From DASRHT01 sp035293765 (lineage in GTDB: Bacteria; Chloroflexota; Ktedonobacteria; Ktedonobacterales; Ktedonobacteraceae), in contig DATGMF010000060.1 in assembly GCA_035293765.1 (NCBI GenBank), positions 62,001 through 126,000 of the forward strand: DNA of 64,000 nucleotides, read 5' to 3'. Under the pieces are notes generated by a model. It ran no database searches and was not told where the DNA came from. It saw nothing but the letters and a program-made list of their open reading frames with translations. This document shows, piece after piece, positions 17,073 through 26,066 of the stretch. Made by a program: the position numbers and the translations under genes. Position 1 is the first letter of the stretch, and each line of letters starts with the position of its first letter.

Positions 17073-19163
17073 TCAGCGCGGATAGGCAGCCGCAACGCCG
17101 CCATCGACATTGAGGATATTGCCGGTACTTTTTATTGAACGTATCGGCGAGGCGAAGAACGCAACGGCTTCAGCGACGTCTTCGGGCAAAATGTTCACGC
17201 CTAACGTTGTCCGTTTGCGGTACACGTCCTCTAGCTGCTCGGGAGCAACCCCGTACGTTGCCGCCCGCTCCTGTCGCCACGCACTATTCCAGATACGCGA
17301 TCCGGTCAGCACTGCGTCAGGGTTGACGATATTGACACGAATGCCAAATTGTCCGCCCTCTTCCGCCAGGCAGCGCGCCAGGTGCGCCTCAGCAGCTTTA
17401 GCTGTCGAATAGGCGGCGGCATTCTTACCGGCGACCAGGGCGTTTTTGCTGGCGACGAAGACCAGATTGCCGCCACGTCCCTGCGCCAGCCAGAGACGGA
17501 ACCCCTCGCGCGCGACCAAAAAGTAGCCGGTCGCCAGCACATGCCAGTTGGTATTCCACTGCGAGAACGTTGTCTCTGTAATCGGCGCGCTGGAAGCCAG
17601 TCCGGCGTTGCTGACGATTACATCAATGCCGCCGAACGCCAGGGCCGCCTGCCCAAAAGCTTCCTGCACGCTTACTTCACTGGTTACATCCATTTGTATC
17701 GCCACAGCCTTGCCGGCCCCAAAGTGCTGATTGAGGTACGTTGCGAGTTGCTCTGCACCGAGCAGATCAATGTCGGTCGCCACGATATGCGCACCATCCT
17801 GGGCAAGGCGGCGGCAGATAGCAGAGCCAATGCCCCCCGCCGCGCCCGTGACCAGCGCGATATGGCGAGCGAACTCACGTTCGGACGGAGCCAGTTTCAG
17901 CTTATACTGTTCAAGCGGCCAATACTCGACAGCGTAACTTTCGGCGTCGGAGAGCGAGATAAAGCCGCCGCATGCCTCCGCACCGCGCATTACGGCAATA
18001 GCACGATGGTAGAGTTGAGCGGAAACATCGGCCATTGCGGCATCCTTACCGGTGGTAAACATGCCCACCCCCGGGATAAGAATTACGCGCGGAGATGGAT
18101 CAATAACTGTATCTTCCGTACGATAAACAGGCGAGGCGGCATCGGGATCGAGGTTCTGCCGCATGTTTGTCTCAAGATAGTGATGATATTTTGCGCGGTA
18201 CGCCGTTACGCCAGCTTGCAAAGCTGCTATGAGCGCTGCGCTATCCTGATCAGGTGTCCACTCGACGAGCAGGGGCCACGGCTTGGTATGAACAAGATGA
18301 TCGGGGCAGGCCGCGCCAATGGTTGTCAGGTGTGGAGCATCATGGCTCCCACCAAAGGTTAATACATCTGCGCCATCCTCGAAACGCAAAATCTGCCGCG
18401 TTTCTGCTGAGATCAGCCCGCGTAAGATGGGAGCAACCTGCGCTGCGATGGCACGCCGCTCCTGCACAGGAAGCACACCGACACGAGCGCCGCCGAAAAT
18501 CGGGCGAGCAGCATGAGCGAGACGAGCCTCGACATAGTCACGCGCTCGTGAGATGGTCAAGAGGGTGGAGGAGTAACAGGCATCATCGCTCTCGCCCCAG
18601 GTGATGAGGCCATGTTTAGCCAGAATCACCAGCTTCGCCGACGGATTGGCGCGGACGGCTAAAGCGACCTCGCGCGCCAGTCCAAAGCCCGGACGACGAT
18701 ACGGTATCCAGATCAGGTCATCACCGAAGCAGGCCCGCGCCAGTTCCTCGCCTTTAGCAGCACAGGCGAAGTAGTTTGTCGCATCGGCATGAGTGTGATC
18801 AATGTGGGCAAAGGGCAGGAAAGCATGCAAGAGTGTCTCAATGGAGGGACGCGGGCGGCCCGGCTCGTAGAAGCAGTGCGCGAGATAGTCCACCATCTCG
18901 CTATCGCTCATGCGCTCACGTTGCAGCAAGGGCAATACATCGTCCAGGTATAGTCCAGTAAACGAGGCTGATGTGACCGTCGCAAGATCGGAGCCGGAGC
19001 CCTTAACCCACAGGATACGCGCGGAGCGACCGCGAAAATCGATCTCGTGCGCTTTGGCGGAGGTATTGCCCCCTCCCCAGTTGCAGGCGGAGCGATCCGC
19101 TCCCAATTTGCGCGAGCGTTCAACGAGTTGTGCGAGCGTAGCCGATGTTGTGATACCTGTCAT
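17073..19163 (-). CDS. rhaEW: Bifunctional rhamnulose-1-phosphate aldolase / short-chain dehydrogenase
   Basis: A 696-residue fusion. The N-terminal part (about 1-420) is a class II aldolase/adducin-type domain with the GGGNTSAK motif and the metal-binding HIDHTHADA. The C-terminal part (about 430-690) is a short-chain dehydrogenase with TGAAGGIGSA for NAD binding, the SNAG motif and YSTAKAAE as the Tyr-x-x-x-Lys active site. The pair splits rhamnulose 1-phosphate and oxidises the lactaldehyde formed. The length and order match the YuxG/RhaEW family. It sits between the isomerase and kinase genes. Confidence 0.93.
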   Translation of the reverse strand: MTGITTSATLAQLVERSRKLGADRSACNWGGGNTSAKAHEIDFRGRSARILWVKGSGSDLATVTSASFTGLYLDDVLPLLQRERMSDSEMVDYLAHCFYEPGRPRPSIETLLHAFLPFAHIDHTHADATNYFACAAKGEELARACFGDDLIWIPYRRPGFGLAREVALAVRANPSAKLVILAKHGLITWGESDDACYSSTLLTISRARDYVEARLAHAARPIFGGARVGVLPVQERRAIAAQVAPILRGLISAETRQILRFEDGADVLTFGGSHDAPHLTTIGAACPDHLVHTKPWPLLVEWTPDQDSAALIAALQAGVTAYRAKYHHYLETNMRQNLDPDAASPVYRTEDTVIDPSPRVILIPGVGMFTTGKDAAMADVSAQLYHRAIAVMRGAEACGGFISLSDAESYAVEYWPLEQYKLKLAPSEREFARHIALVTGAAGGIGSAICRRLAQDGAHIVATDIDLLGAEQLATYLNQHFGAGKAVAIQMDVTSEVSVQEAFGQAALAFGGIDVIVSNAGLASSAPITETTFSQWNTNWHVLATGYFLVAREGFRLWLAQGRGGNLVFVASKNALVAGKNAAAYSTAKAAEAHLARCLAEEGGQFGIRVNIVNPDAVLTGSRIWNSAWRQERAATYGVAPEQLEDVYRKRTTLGVNILPEDVAEAVAFFASPIRSIKSTGNILNVDGGVAAAYPR

Positions 19164-19203
19164 TGCCGTAAATCCTTTGTGATTAGGTCAGATGCGATAA
19201 CTC

Positions 19204-19233
19204 GGGTAACGCGATATGTTGGGTAACGCGATA
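19204..19233. repeat. Short direct repeat between rhaI and rhaEW
   Basis: GGGTAACGCGATA occurs at 19204 and again at 19221, 17 bp apart, in the 100-bp gap between two operon genes. It could be a local duplication or a binding site; nothing else in the gap explains it. Confidence 0.5.
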
Positions 19234-19263
19234 AATCGCCGGAGGACGCGCTCAAGCGGGTCC

Positions 19264-20478
19264 CTACGAACCGGGATAGCCGCTTGCTGTGGTGGTTGCG
19301 CTGCGCTCCTGCGCTACACGTTCGGCGTAACCGCTAGCACGAAATGCCGCGATGGGATCGGGAGCAAGGCCCTGGCGTACGCGAGCTGCTGAGAGCAATG
19401 AGCGCACATCTGTCTCATAGGCAGCCTGTAGCACGCGATACGCTGCCAGCACGTCACCAGCCTCCTGCGCCTTTTGGAGCGCGGCGCGGTCCACCAGCAG
19501 CGCCTTCGCATAAGCCGTCTGCACATTAAGGACGCTCTGGATCATGGCCTCAATTTTAGGCTCAATATTGTGCGATTGGTCAATCATATAGGCAATACGA
19601 GCGGTATTAGCGTTGCCATCGGCGCTTGCACCAACGATCTCATTGAAGATACAAAAGAGCTCAAAAGGATTGAGCGAGCCGACGATCAGGTCATCATCGG
19701 CATAGCGGCGGTCGTTGAAATGAAATCCGCCGAGCCGATCTTCGTCGAGCAGTTGCGCGACGATCTGCGCAATATTGGTTCCCATTGGATGATGACCGGT
19801 ATCCACCAGCACTTCTGCCTGCGAACCAAGCTTTTGCGCCATGAGCAGCGACGTGCCCCAATCCGGCAGATCGGTAGAGTAGAAGGCCGGCTCGAAGAAC
19901 TTGTACTCGATGAGGAGGCGCATATCAGCCGGCATGGCAGCGTAGATGGATTGCAAGGAATCGAGCAGGCGATGACGGCGACGGCGCAGGTCGTCCTGCC
20001 CGGGATAATTGGTGCCATCGGCTAGCCACAGGCTGATGATATCCGAGCCGACCGATTGCGTGATCTGAATGCACTCTATAACATGCGCGATAGCCTGTTG
20101 TCGCACCGCCTTGTCGAAATGGCACAGGCTGCCGAAGCGATAGGCATTATCCTGAAAGAGATTTGGATTGACCGCCCCGATGCTCAGGCCGAGCTGCCCG
20201 GCATACTCTTTCACGGCTGACCAGTCGTCTACTTTATCCCAGGGGATGTGAATGGCGACGCTGGGACAGATGCCGGTGACCTTCTGCACCTGCGCTGCGT
20301 CCTCCAGCTTCTCGCGTAGCGTGCTGGCTGCCCCGGGCCAGTGAAACACCTTGAAGCGCGTCCCGGAATCTCCGTATCCCCAGGAGGGAGTCTCGACGCG
20401 GAACTGTTGCAGGGCTGCGATGACATCATCGATGGGAGCGCCTTGCCCCTGCAAGCGATTTTCGATTTCTGAACTCAC
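19264..20478 (-). CDS. rhaI: L-rhamnose isomerase (TIM-barrel RhaI type)
   Basis: A 404-residue isomerase converting L-rhamnose to L-rhamnulose. Metal and substrate blocks typical of the RhaI family are present: LLIEYKFFEPAFYSTD, VDTGHHPMGTN and GFHFNDRRYADDDL. I place the start at the GTG at 20478, seven bases after AAGG; the GTG at 20484 is too close to that site. It follows the mutarotase gene and precedes the aldolase/dehydrogenase gene. Confidence 0.93.
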   Translation of the reverse strand: MSSEIENRLQGQGAPIDDVIAALQQFRVETPSWGYGDSGTRFKVFHWPGAASTLREKLEDAAQVQKVTGICPSVAIHIPWDKVDDWSAVKEYAGQLGLSIGAVNPNLFQDNAYRFGSLCHFDKAVRQQAIAHVIECIQITQSVGSDIISLWLADGTNYPGQDDLRRRRHRLLDSLQSIYAAMPADMRLLIEYKFFEPAFYSTDLPDWGTSLLMAQKLGSQAEVLVDTGHHPMGTNIAQIVAQLLDEDRLGGFHFNDRRYADDDLIVGSLNPFELFCIFNEIVGASADGNANTARIAYMIDQSHNIEPKIEAMIQSVLNVQTAYAKALLVDRAALQKAQEAGDVLAAYRVLQAAYETDVRSLLSAARVRQGLAPDPIAAFRASGYAERVAQERSATTTASGYPGS

Positions 20479-20528
20479 ATGCACACCTTGCCTGACTATG
20501 CTGATGGTTATATTGATAGAGGTTCGTA

Positions 20529-20843
20529 TTAATCGAGATGAAAGACTTCCTCAAGCACAGGCGGGAAGCCCGAAGACGCCTCGACTTCGCGGATTAAGAT
20601 ATCGCTCATCTGCGCCTCCCAACGTTCGCTGGCCTGGCTGGCCGCCATGATTTCCAGGTAGCGCTGAAAATCCTCGACCTCCATATAAGCGAAAAGCTCT
20701 GTACCATGCAGATAGATCGAGTAGTTCCGGCACCCCGCTCGCTTGAGGTCTGCCAGCAGCTCCGGCCAGACTTGCTGGTGTCGCCACCGATACTCTTCTT
20801 CAGTTCCAGGCTTGATTCTCATCGTAAAAGCGATACGCTGCAT
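20529..20843 (-). CDS. rhaM: L-rhamnose mutarotase
   Basis: A 104-residue protein of the usual RhaM/RhaU length. It has the family pattern of an N-terminal strand, then EYRWRHQQVWPEL containing the conserved His, and NYSIYLHGTELFAYMEV. It interconverts the alpha and beta anomers of L-rhamnose before isomerisation. The start has AGAGGG upstream. It lies between the transporter genes and the isomerase gene. Confidence 0.94.
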   Translation of the reverse strand: MQRIAFTMRIKPGTEEEYRWRHQQVWPELLADLKRAGCRNYSIYLHGTELFAYMEVEDFQRYLEIMAASQASERWEAQMSDILIREVEASSGFPPVLEEVFHLD

Positions 20844-20898
20844 AATACCCTCTCATACCTTTATGAATCAACCATATAGGAACCAATCGTATTTATGA

Positions 20899-20919
20899 GG
20901 GCGGGGGCAAGCCCCGCCC
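20899..20919. terminator. GC-rich intercistronic hairpin after rhaS
   Basis: GGGCGGGG and CCCCGCCC form a perfect 8-bp stem with a 5-base loop, ten bases after the lipoprotein gene stops. There is no U-run. It may act as an mRNA-stabilising end or a weak terminator inside the operon. Confidence 0.5.
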
Positions 20920-20928
20920 CTACGGATT

Positions 20929-21957
20929 CTAAAAATTGAACTGGTCGATATTGGCGCTGTTAAAGACCGTTGGCGGGCCGAGCAGGACCACGTTATTGGC
21001 GCTGATGGTGTAGCTGCCGAGCTTGCCAGCCGCGAAGGTCTCGCCAACGTTGCCTTTGATCTTGCCCTGAGTCAGCAGCGACGCGACATAATAGGCCAGA
21101 TAGCCCAGGTTGGCAGGATTCCACAGCTCGAAACCCTTGATCGTGCCATCCTTTACGTACTGACGCAACTGATTCGGTGTCCCCAGTCCCGTGAGCGCCA
21201 CCTGTCCGCCCTTATGCACCGATTCGAGGGCGCGGGCTGCGGCAGCAATACCCACCGTGGTTGGAGAAATGATCCCTTTCAGGTTGGGATACTGCTGCAA
21301 CAGGGCCAGCGTCTGATTAAAGCTGGTCTGATCGTCGTCATTGCCATACGCAACTTTTACAAGCTGCATCCCCGGGTACTTATCCGTCAGTTCCTGCTTC
21401 ATAAAGCCGATCCAGGTATTCTGGTTTGCGGCGGTACTCGCTGCCGAGAGAACGGCGATCTGACCGCTGCTATTGATCTGCTGAGCCAGCAAATCCACCT
21501 CGCTGCGGCCTATCTGCTCGCTATCGGCCTGGTTGACAAAGACGTTGCGCGCATCAGTTGCCACATCAGCATCATAACTCACAACCTTGATCCCCTGCGC
21601 CATCGCCTGCTTCAGAGACGGCGCGACCGCATTGGGATCATCACCCGAAATGACGATGGCGCTGACATGCTGCTGCGTCAGGCTGGTGATAAATGGCACC
21701 TGCGCGGCGGCATTGGCTGACGATGGGCCAACCTGCTTGAATTGTCCATTCAGATCCTTAGCCGCCTGCTGTCCTCCTGAGGCGGCGGTATCAAAATAGG
21801 GGTTATTCACCTGCTTGGGCACGAACACAATATTGAGGCCGCCCCCTGTAGCGCCAGAAGTACTTCCCGCAGGGCCGGAAGAGCCTCCGCAGGCGGCAAG
21901 TAGGAGCAGAACAAAAACCAGAAAACCGGGAACAAGTGACTGAAATAGCTTCTTCAC
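20929..21957 (-). CDS. rhaS: Rhamnose ABC transporter substrate-binding lipoprotein
   Basis: A 342-residue periplasmic-type sugar-binding protein. The signal peptide ends in the lipobox LLAAC with lipidated Cys23, followed by a Gly/Ser linker. The body has the PBP1/RbsB fold signature (NIVFVPKQVNNPYFD, AIVISGDDPNAVAPSLKQA, GLGTPNQLRQYV). It starts at a GTG with GGAAGGAG upstream. GC-rich hairpins flank it on both sides, which may give it higher mRNA levels than its operon partners, as binding proteins often require. Confidence 0.92.
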   Translation of the reverse strand: MKKLFQSLVPGFLVFVLLLLAACGGSSGPAGSTSGATGGGLNIVFVPKQVNNPYFDTAASGGQQAAKDLNGQFKQVGPSSANAAAQVPFITSLTQQHVSAIVISGDDPNAVAPSLKQAMAQGIKVVSYDADVATDARNVFVNQADSEQIGRSEVDLLAQQINSSGQIAVLSAASTAANQNTWIGFMKQELTDKYPGMQLVKVAYGNDDDQTSFNQTLALLQQYPNLKGIISPTTVGIAAAARALESVHKGGQVALTGLGTPNQLRQYVKDGTIKGFELWNPANLGYLAYYVASLLTQGKIKGNVGETFAAGKLGSYTISANNVVLLGPPTVFNSANIDQFNF

Positions 21958-21975
21958 TGCCTTCTCCTTCCTTAG

Positions 21976-22001
21976 GGGTAGGGGCCGAGTGGCCCCTACC
22001 C
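21976..22001. terminator. GC-rich intercistronic hairpin before rhaS
   Basis: GGGTAGGGGCC and GGCCCCTACCC form a perfect 11-bp stem with loop GAGT in the 156-bp gap between the permease and binding-protein genes. More GTAGGGGC-like fragments lie at about 22026 and 22107. It is probably an RNA-processing or attenuation element or a small repeat. Confidence 0.55.
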
Positions 22002-22113
22002 TGCAACAAAACCACCGCCCTTAGTGATAGGGGCTGGGCTGGCCTCTACTCAACGGACAAAACCCTGCCCAGCAGGCAAGATCCTACAGCAGGACAAGCA
22101 CGCGGCATTGCCC

Positions 22114-23103
22114 CTACGAACGGCCCGCGGCAAGACGCCGCCGGGCTATCACAGCCTGGATACTGCGGGCGACATTGGGTCCCAGCACAGAGAAAATCAA
22201 CAACAGTCCAATGGCGAGACTCTGGATATCCCCGCTGATATTCACCAGGCTCAATGCATTCTGTAAAACGCCAACGACGAAAATGGCTAGCATCACGCCC
22301 AACAACGAGCCACGGCCCCCAAAGATATCGACGCCGCCCAACAAAACGACCGTCACGACAGTGAGTTCGAACCCCACGGCATTGTCCGGTCGCGCACTGG
22401 AAAAGCGGGCGGTAAAAATTACTCCGGCGAGCGAGGCGATGAGGCCGGAAAGAACGAACAGGAGCAGTTTCACCCGATTCACGTTAATGCCGGAAAAACG
22501 CGCCGCCTCCTTGTTATTGCCTATGGCATAGAGCTGCCTCCCCCAACGACTGACATGCACCAGCACCACGAAAACCACCACCAGGATGACAAAGATCAGA
22601 CTCGACCAGGGGAGCTGCGTGCCCGGGATCATGCCGAAACCGAGATTGGTAAAGGCGACGGGGAAGTTGCTTACCGCCTGATCGCCCAGCACGACGTAGG
22701 CCAGCCCGCGATAGAGGGCCAGGGTGCCGATGGTAATCACCAGCGAAGGCAGGGCCAGCTTCGTGACGAGCAGGCCGTTGAAGTAGCCGGCGACCAAGCC
22801 AACCAGGAGCCCCGCACCTATCGCCAGCCACATAGGATAGCCCCGCGACCAGAGCAGGCCCAGCACGACGCTGGTCAAACCCAGCACCGAAGCAACCGAC
22901 AGATCGATCTCGCCAGCGATGATGATCAGGGTCATAGGCAGAGTCATGATGGCTATTTCCATAATGTTGCTGGGTAGCGCATACTCCAGGTTAAAGCTAC
23001 TCAGAAAAAATGGCGAAAGCACGCTGCCGGCCACGATGCCGATCAGGAGTAAGGCCACAAGCAGGGCTTCCCAGGAAAGGAGCAGCGCTGGAACTTTTTT
23101 CAT
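22114..23103 (-). CDS. rhaQ: Rhamnose ABC transporter permease 2
   Basis: A 329-residue integral membrane permease of the RbsC/BPD_transp_2 family with about eight to ten hydrophobic segments. It contains the typical GEIDLSVASVLGLTSV, NGLLVTKLALPSLVITIGT and GGVDIFGGRGSLLG blocks. Its ATG overlaps the stop of the other permease gene by four bases (ATGA), with AGGAGGAAG as the ribosome site, so the two permeases are translated together and should form the membrane channel. Confidence 0.92.
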   Translation of the reverse strand: MKKVPALLLSWEALLVALLLIGIVAGSVLSPFFLSSFNLEYALPSNIMEIAIMTLPMTLIIIAGEIDLSVASVLGLTSVVLGLLWSRGYPMWLAIGAGLLVGLVAGYFNGLLVTKLALPSLVITIGTLALYRGLAYVVLGDQAVSNFPVAFTNLGFGMIPGTQLPWSSLIFVILVVVFVVLVHVSRWGRQLYAIGNNKEAARFSGINVNRVKLLLFVLSGLIASLAGVIFTARFSSARPDNAVGFELTVVTVVLLGGVDIFGGRGSLLGVMLAIFVVGVLQNALSLVNISGDIQSLAIGLLLIFSVLGPNVARSIQAVIARRRLAAGRS

Positions 23104-24149
23104 ACGTTCTTCCTCCTGGAGCGCATGGTGCGCTGCAACCAGCGGGTGATAAAAGCGTCGAGGACTACGGCGCCAATGATGGCCGCGCCGTAGAGGGCCT
23201 GCAACCAGAACTGGGAAATGTTCAGGATGTTTAAGGCATTCTCCAGCGTGCCCAGCACAATTGCACCCAGCACCGCTCCCAGGATCGTACCGGAACCGCC
23301 GAAGATATTGACCCCGCCGACAACGACCGCCGCGATGACCTGCAATTCCAGGCCGGTGGCGTTGGTTGCATCCACGGTGGCATAGCGCGCGCCCCAGAGC
23401 ACTCCCGCCAGCCCGCAGAGCAGCCCGGACGCGGCGAATGCTCCGAAAACCAGTCGTCCCTGGCGAATCCCAATGATCTTTGCCGCTTCAGGGTTGCTCC
23501 CCACGGCATACAACTGCCGTCCGGTCTGTGAGGCATGCAGAAAATAGCCAACGATGATGGCGATGATAGCCGCGATAAGAATCAAGGCCGGAATGCCAAA
23601 AATCTGAGTCGTTGCCAGCGCCAGATAGTCGGATGGCACGTCGGAGGCATTGACCTGCGAGGTTGTATTGGCTGCGAACACAAAGACCAGCCCCCGATAG
23701 ACGTAAAGGGTTCCCAACGTGGCGACAATTGACGGAACACGCCCCAGCGAGACGATCAGCCCGTTGATCATACCCAGAAGTAACCCCAACGCGCAGCCCA
23801 GCAGGATGCCCAGCAACAGATTAACGCCAGGCAGCTCTTTGAAGAAATAGGCTGTGACGAAGGCGGTAATGCCCACCATCGACCCCACCGATAGATCCAC
23901 GTTACGCGTCAACACCACCAGCGTCTCTCCTACGGACACGATGGCGAGAATGGCAACGGAGAGCAAAATCTGCTCGAAGTTATCGATGCGCAGAAAGCGC
24001 GGCGCTTGCAGGCCGACAACAAGGATAATGAGCAGCAATACCGCTAGCAGGCCCAGTTCACGGACGCGGCTGATCATACCCAGCAGGCGGGCTTGATTCT
24101 CCTGACCACGCAGCTTCGCACGCTCGACTTCTCGACTCGCGGTCGTCAT
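23100..24149 (-). CDS. rhaP: Rhamnose ABC transporter permease 1
   Basis: A 349-residue permease, paralogous to its neighbour. I use the ATG at 24149 (GGAGGGG upstream), which lies five bases after the ATPase stop. A charged N-terminal tail precedes the first membrane segment. The family blocks NVDLSVGSMVGITAF, NGLIVSLGRVPSIVATLGT and GGVNIFGGSGTILG are present. With rhaQ it forms the heterodimeric pore. Confidence 0.92.
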   Translation of the reverse strand: MTTASREVERAKLRGQENQARLLGMISRVRELGLLAVLLLIILVVGLQAPRFLRIDNFEQILLSVAILAIVSVGETLVVLTRNVDLSVGSMVGITAFVTAYFFKELPGVNLLLGILLGCALGLLLGMINGLIVSLGRVPSIVATLGTLYVYRGLVFVFAANTTSQVNASDVPSDYLALATTQIFGIPALILIAAIIAIIVGYFLHASQTGRQLYAVGSNPEAAKIIGIRQGRLVFGAFAASGLLCGLAGVLWGARYATVDATNATGLELQVIAAVVVGGVNIFGGSGTILGAVLGAIVLGTLENALNILNISQFWLQALYGAAIIGAVVLDAFITRWLQRTMRSRRKNV

Positions 24150-24153
24150 GCTC

Positions 24154-25653
24154 TCACCCCTCCTGTCCTGTAGCGGCAAACATAACGCGCTCCTGCGTCG
24201 CTTCGGAGCGTGAGAATGTGCCGGTAACGCGTCCCTCGTGTAGCACGACCACCCGATCAGCCATCGCAAGCACCTCCGGCAGCTCGCTGGAAATCAGAAT
24301 GATTGCCAGCCCCTCGGCAGCCAGATCGGAAATAATACGATGCACTTCAGCTTTGGCTCCGACATCGATGCCGCGCGTTGGCTCGTCCAGAATGAGGATC
24401 GATGGGTTGGTTGCCAGCCACTTGCTCAGCACCACTTTCTGCTGATTACCGCCAGAAAGGGCGCTGACTAACTGTTCCACTCCTGAGGAACGGATGCGTA
24501 GCTGACCGGCATAGTCGCCCGCAATCTTCTGTTCCCGGCGCGGATCAACCAGCCCCAGGCGCGAAATCTGTTGCAGAATCGCCAGGGTGATATTCGAAGC
24601 GATGCTGAAGTTCATCACCAGCCCCTGCTGATGGCGATCTTCAGGCACATAGGCAATACCATGCTCCATTGCCTGCTGTGGCGAGCGCAGAGAAATCTTT
24701 TGGCCTTTGAGCCAGATTTCTCCGCTTTCGGCCCGATCAATGCCAAAAAGTACCCGCGCCACCTCTGTGCGTCCAGCGCCCACGAGGCCCGCAAAGCCCA
24801 GGATCTCGCCGCGGTGCAACTGGAAGCTGACATCGGCGAAAACTCCTGGCCGCGTGAGTTGGCGCACCTCCAGCACGGCCTTTCCAATCTCAGCCTCGCC
24901 CTTAGGGAACAGGTTGGAGAGTTCACGCCCGACCATGTGCTTAATGATCTCTTCGGTGGTCATCTCGCTGACCGGAGCTGTGATGATGTGGGAGCCATCG
25001 CGAAAGACGGTCAGGGAATCGGCGATAGCAAAAATTTCTTCCAGGCGATGACTGACGAAAAGGACGGCGACGCCGCGCTCGCGCAGTTGCCTGACAATAG
25101 CAAATAATTCCTCGACCTCACGCGCCGAGAGAGCAGCGGTGGGCTCATCCAATACCAGGACGCGCGCCTGGATGGAAAGAGCTTTCGCGATCTCCACCAT
25201 CTGCTGCTCGGCAACGGAAAGTCCCTGTACCGGCGTATGCGCACTGAGCGAAACATCGAGGGAGGCAAGCAACTGATCCACCTCGCGATACATGCGCTTC
25301 CAATCGACGCGCCCATAGCGATCACGCGGGTGGCGACCCATAAAGACATTTTCGGCCACATCCAGATCGGGGAAAAGCATCGGCTCCTGCTGGACAACAG
25401 CGATGCCGAGCTCCTGAGCCTGCGTGGGCGAGCGTAACGCTATTTCCTTCCCATCAACTTTCACCACCCCTTCATCCGGTCTGTGGATGCCGGCCAGGAC
25501 CTTCACCAGCGTACTCTTCCCCGCTCCGTTCTCACCGACCAGCGCATGCACCTGACCGGGAAAGAGGCGAAAGTCCACGCCCCGTAGGGCCTGCACACCA
25601 CCAAAATGCTTGACGATCCCTTGAAGTTCAATAATAGGTTCAACAGGCTCCAT
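24154..25653 (-). CDS. rhaT: Rhamnose ABC transporter ATPase (two ABC domains)
   Basis: A 499-residue RbsA-type protein with two ABC cassettes. The first has Walker A GENGAGKST, signature LSVAEQQMVEIAKAL and Walker B VLVLDEPTAAL. The second has a degenerate Walker A (GLVGAGRTE), signature LSGGNQQKVVLSKWL and ILILDEPTRGIDVGA, as is normal for sugar importers of this class. The start at 25653 has GAGGAG upstream. It is the first gene of the rhamnose operon, with the operators and promoter just upstream. Confidence 0.93.
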   Translation of the reverse strand: MEPVEPIIELQGIVKHFGGVQALRGVDFRLFPGQVHALVGENGAGKSTLVKVLAGIHRPDEGVVKVDGKEIALRSPTQAQELGIAVVQQEPMLFPDLDVAENVFMGRHPRDRYGRVDWKRMYREVDQLLASLDVSLSAHTPVQGLSVAEQQMVEIAKALSIQARVLVLDEPTAALSAREVEELFAIVRQLRERGVAVLFVSHRLEEIFAIADSLTVFRDGSHIITAPVSEMTTEEIIKHMVGRELSNLFPKGEAEIGKAVLEVRQLTRPGVFADVSFQLHRGEILGFAGLVGAGRTEVARVLFGIDRAESGEIWLKGQKISLRSPQQAMEHGIAYVPEDRHQQGLVMNFSIASNITLAILQQISRLGLVDPRREQKIAGDYAGQLRIRSSGVEQLVSALSGGNQQKVVLSKWLATNPSILILDEPTRGIDVGAKAEVHRIISDLAAEGLAIILISSELPEVLAMADRVVVLHEGRVTGTFSRSEATQERVMFAATGQEG

Positions 25654-25716
25654 CACTTGCTGCTCCTCAACCGGCAATCTTGACGGACGAGCTTCTCCAC
25701 AGTACAATAGGTGTAG

Positions 25717-25732
25717 ATTGAAACGTTTCAAT
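25717..25732. promoter_or_regulatory. LacI-type operator O1 of the rhamnose operon
   Basis: A perfect 16-bp palindrome, ATTGAAACGTTTCAAT, lies 64 bases upstream of the ATPase start. It has the central CG and the half-site style of LacI/GalR operators and repeats the core of O2, 119 bp away. Confidence 0.85.
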
Positions 25733-25834
25733 TGGTGAAGAAAAAAAATTGCGTTGCCCAGGGAAAGGATGCGTTACACGAACGCCCCTGTTCACGCGTC
25801 CATGTTTCTCTAGAAATATGCTGATATTCGCGCT

Positions 25835-25888
25835 TATTGAAACGTTTCAATAGAAGCAAGTGTACCCAATGAGTTGCTCGATTGTCAA
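25835..25888 (-). promoter_or_regulatory. Rhamnose operon promoter with LacI-type operator O2
   Basis: The perfect 18-bp palindrome TATTGAAACGTTTCAATA is at 25835-25852. On the minus strand a -35 TTGACA (25883-25888) and -10 TACACT (25859-25864) with 18-bp spacing sit just before it, so a repressor on O2 would cover the transcription start. O1 lies downstream at a distance suited to looping. Confidence 0.72.
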
Positions 25889-26066
25889 GAGGATCGGGAC
25901 GCGCAGGACTTGGTACGAGCAACGGCATTTGTGCCATACTATAGGCATAAGGCTCAGCTAGCTCTATTGCGCTCAATTGTTGCGTACAGAGCGCGAGACA
26001 AGGTGGCGCAATCAAATATTGAATCGACATTCTTTGGATTTCGCTAGAGATGAGGAACTGACACAG

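Noticed and set aside
17349..18362. Long plus-strand frame of 337 codons opposite rhaEW
   Set aside because: It is antisense to a clear, motif-complete enzyme gene; its length is explained by codon bias of the real gene.
25883..25890. TTGTCAAG-like sequence resembling the island half-sites
   Set aside because: It is the complement of the rhamnose promoter -35 box, has no partner at 22 bp and is far from the island.
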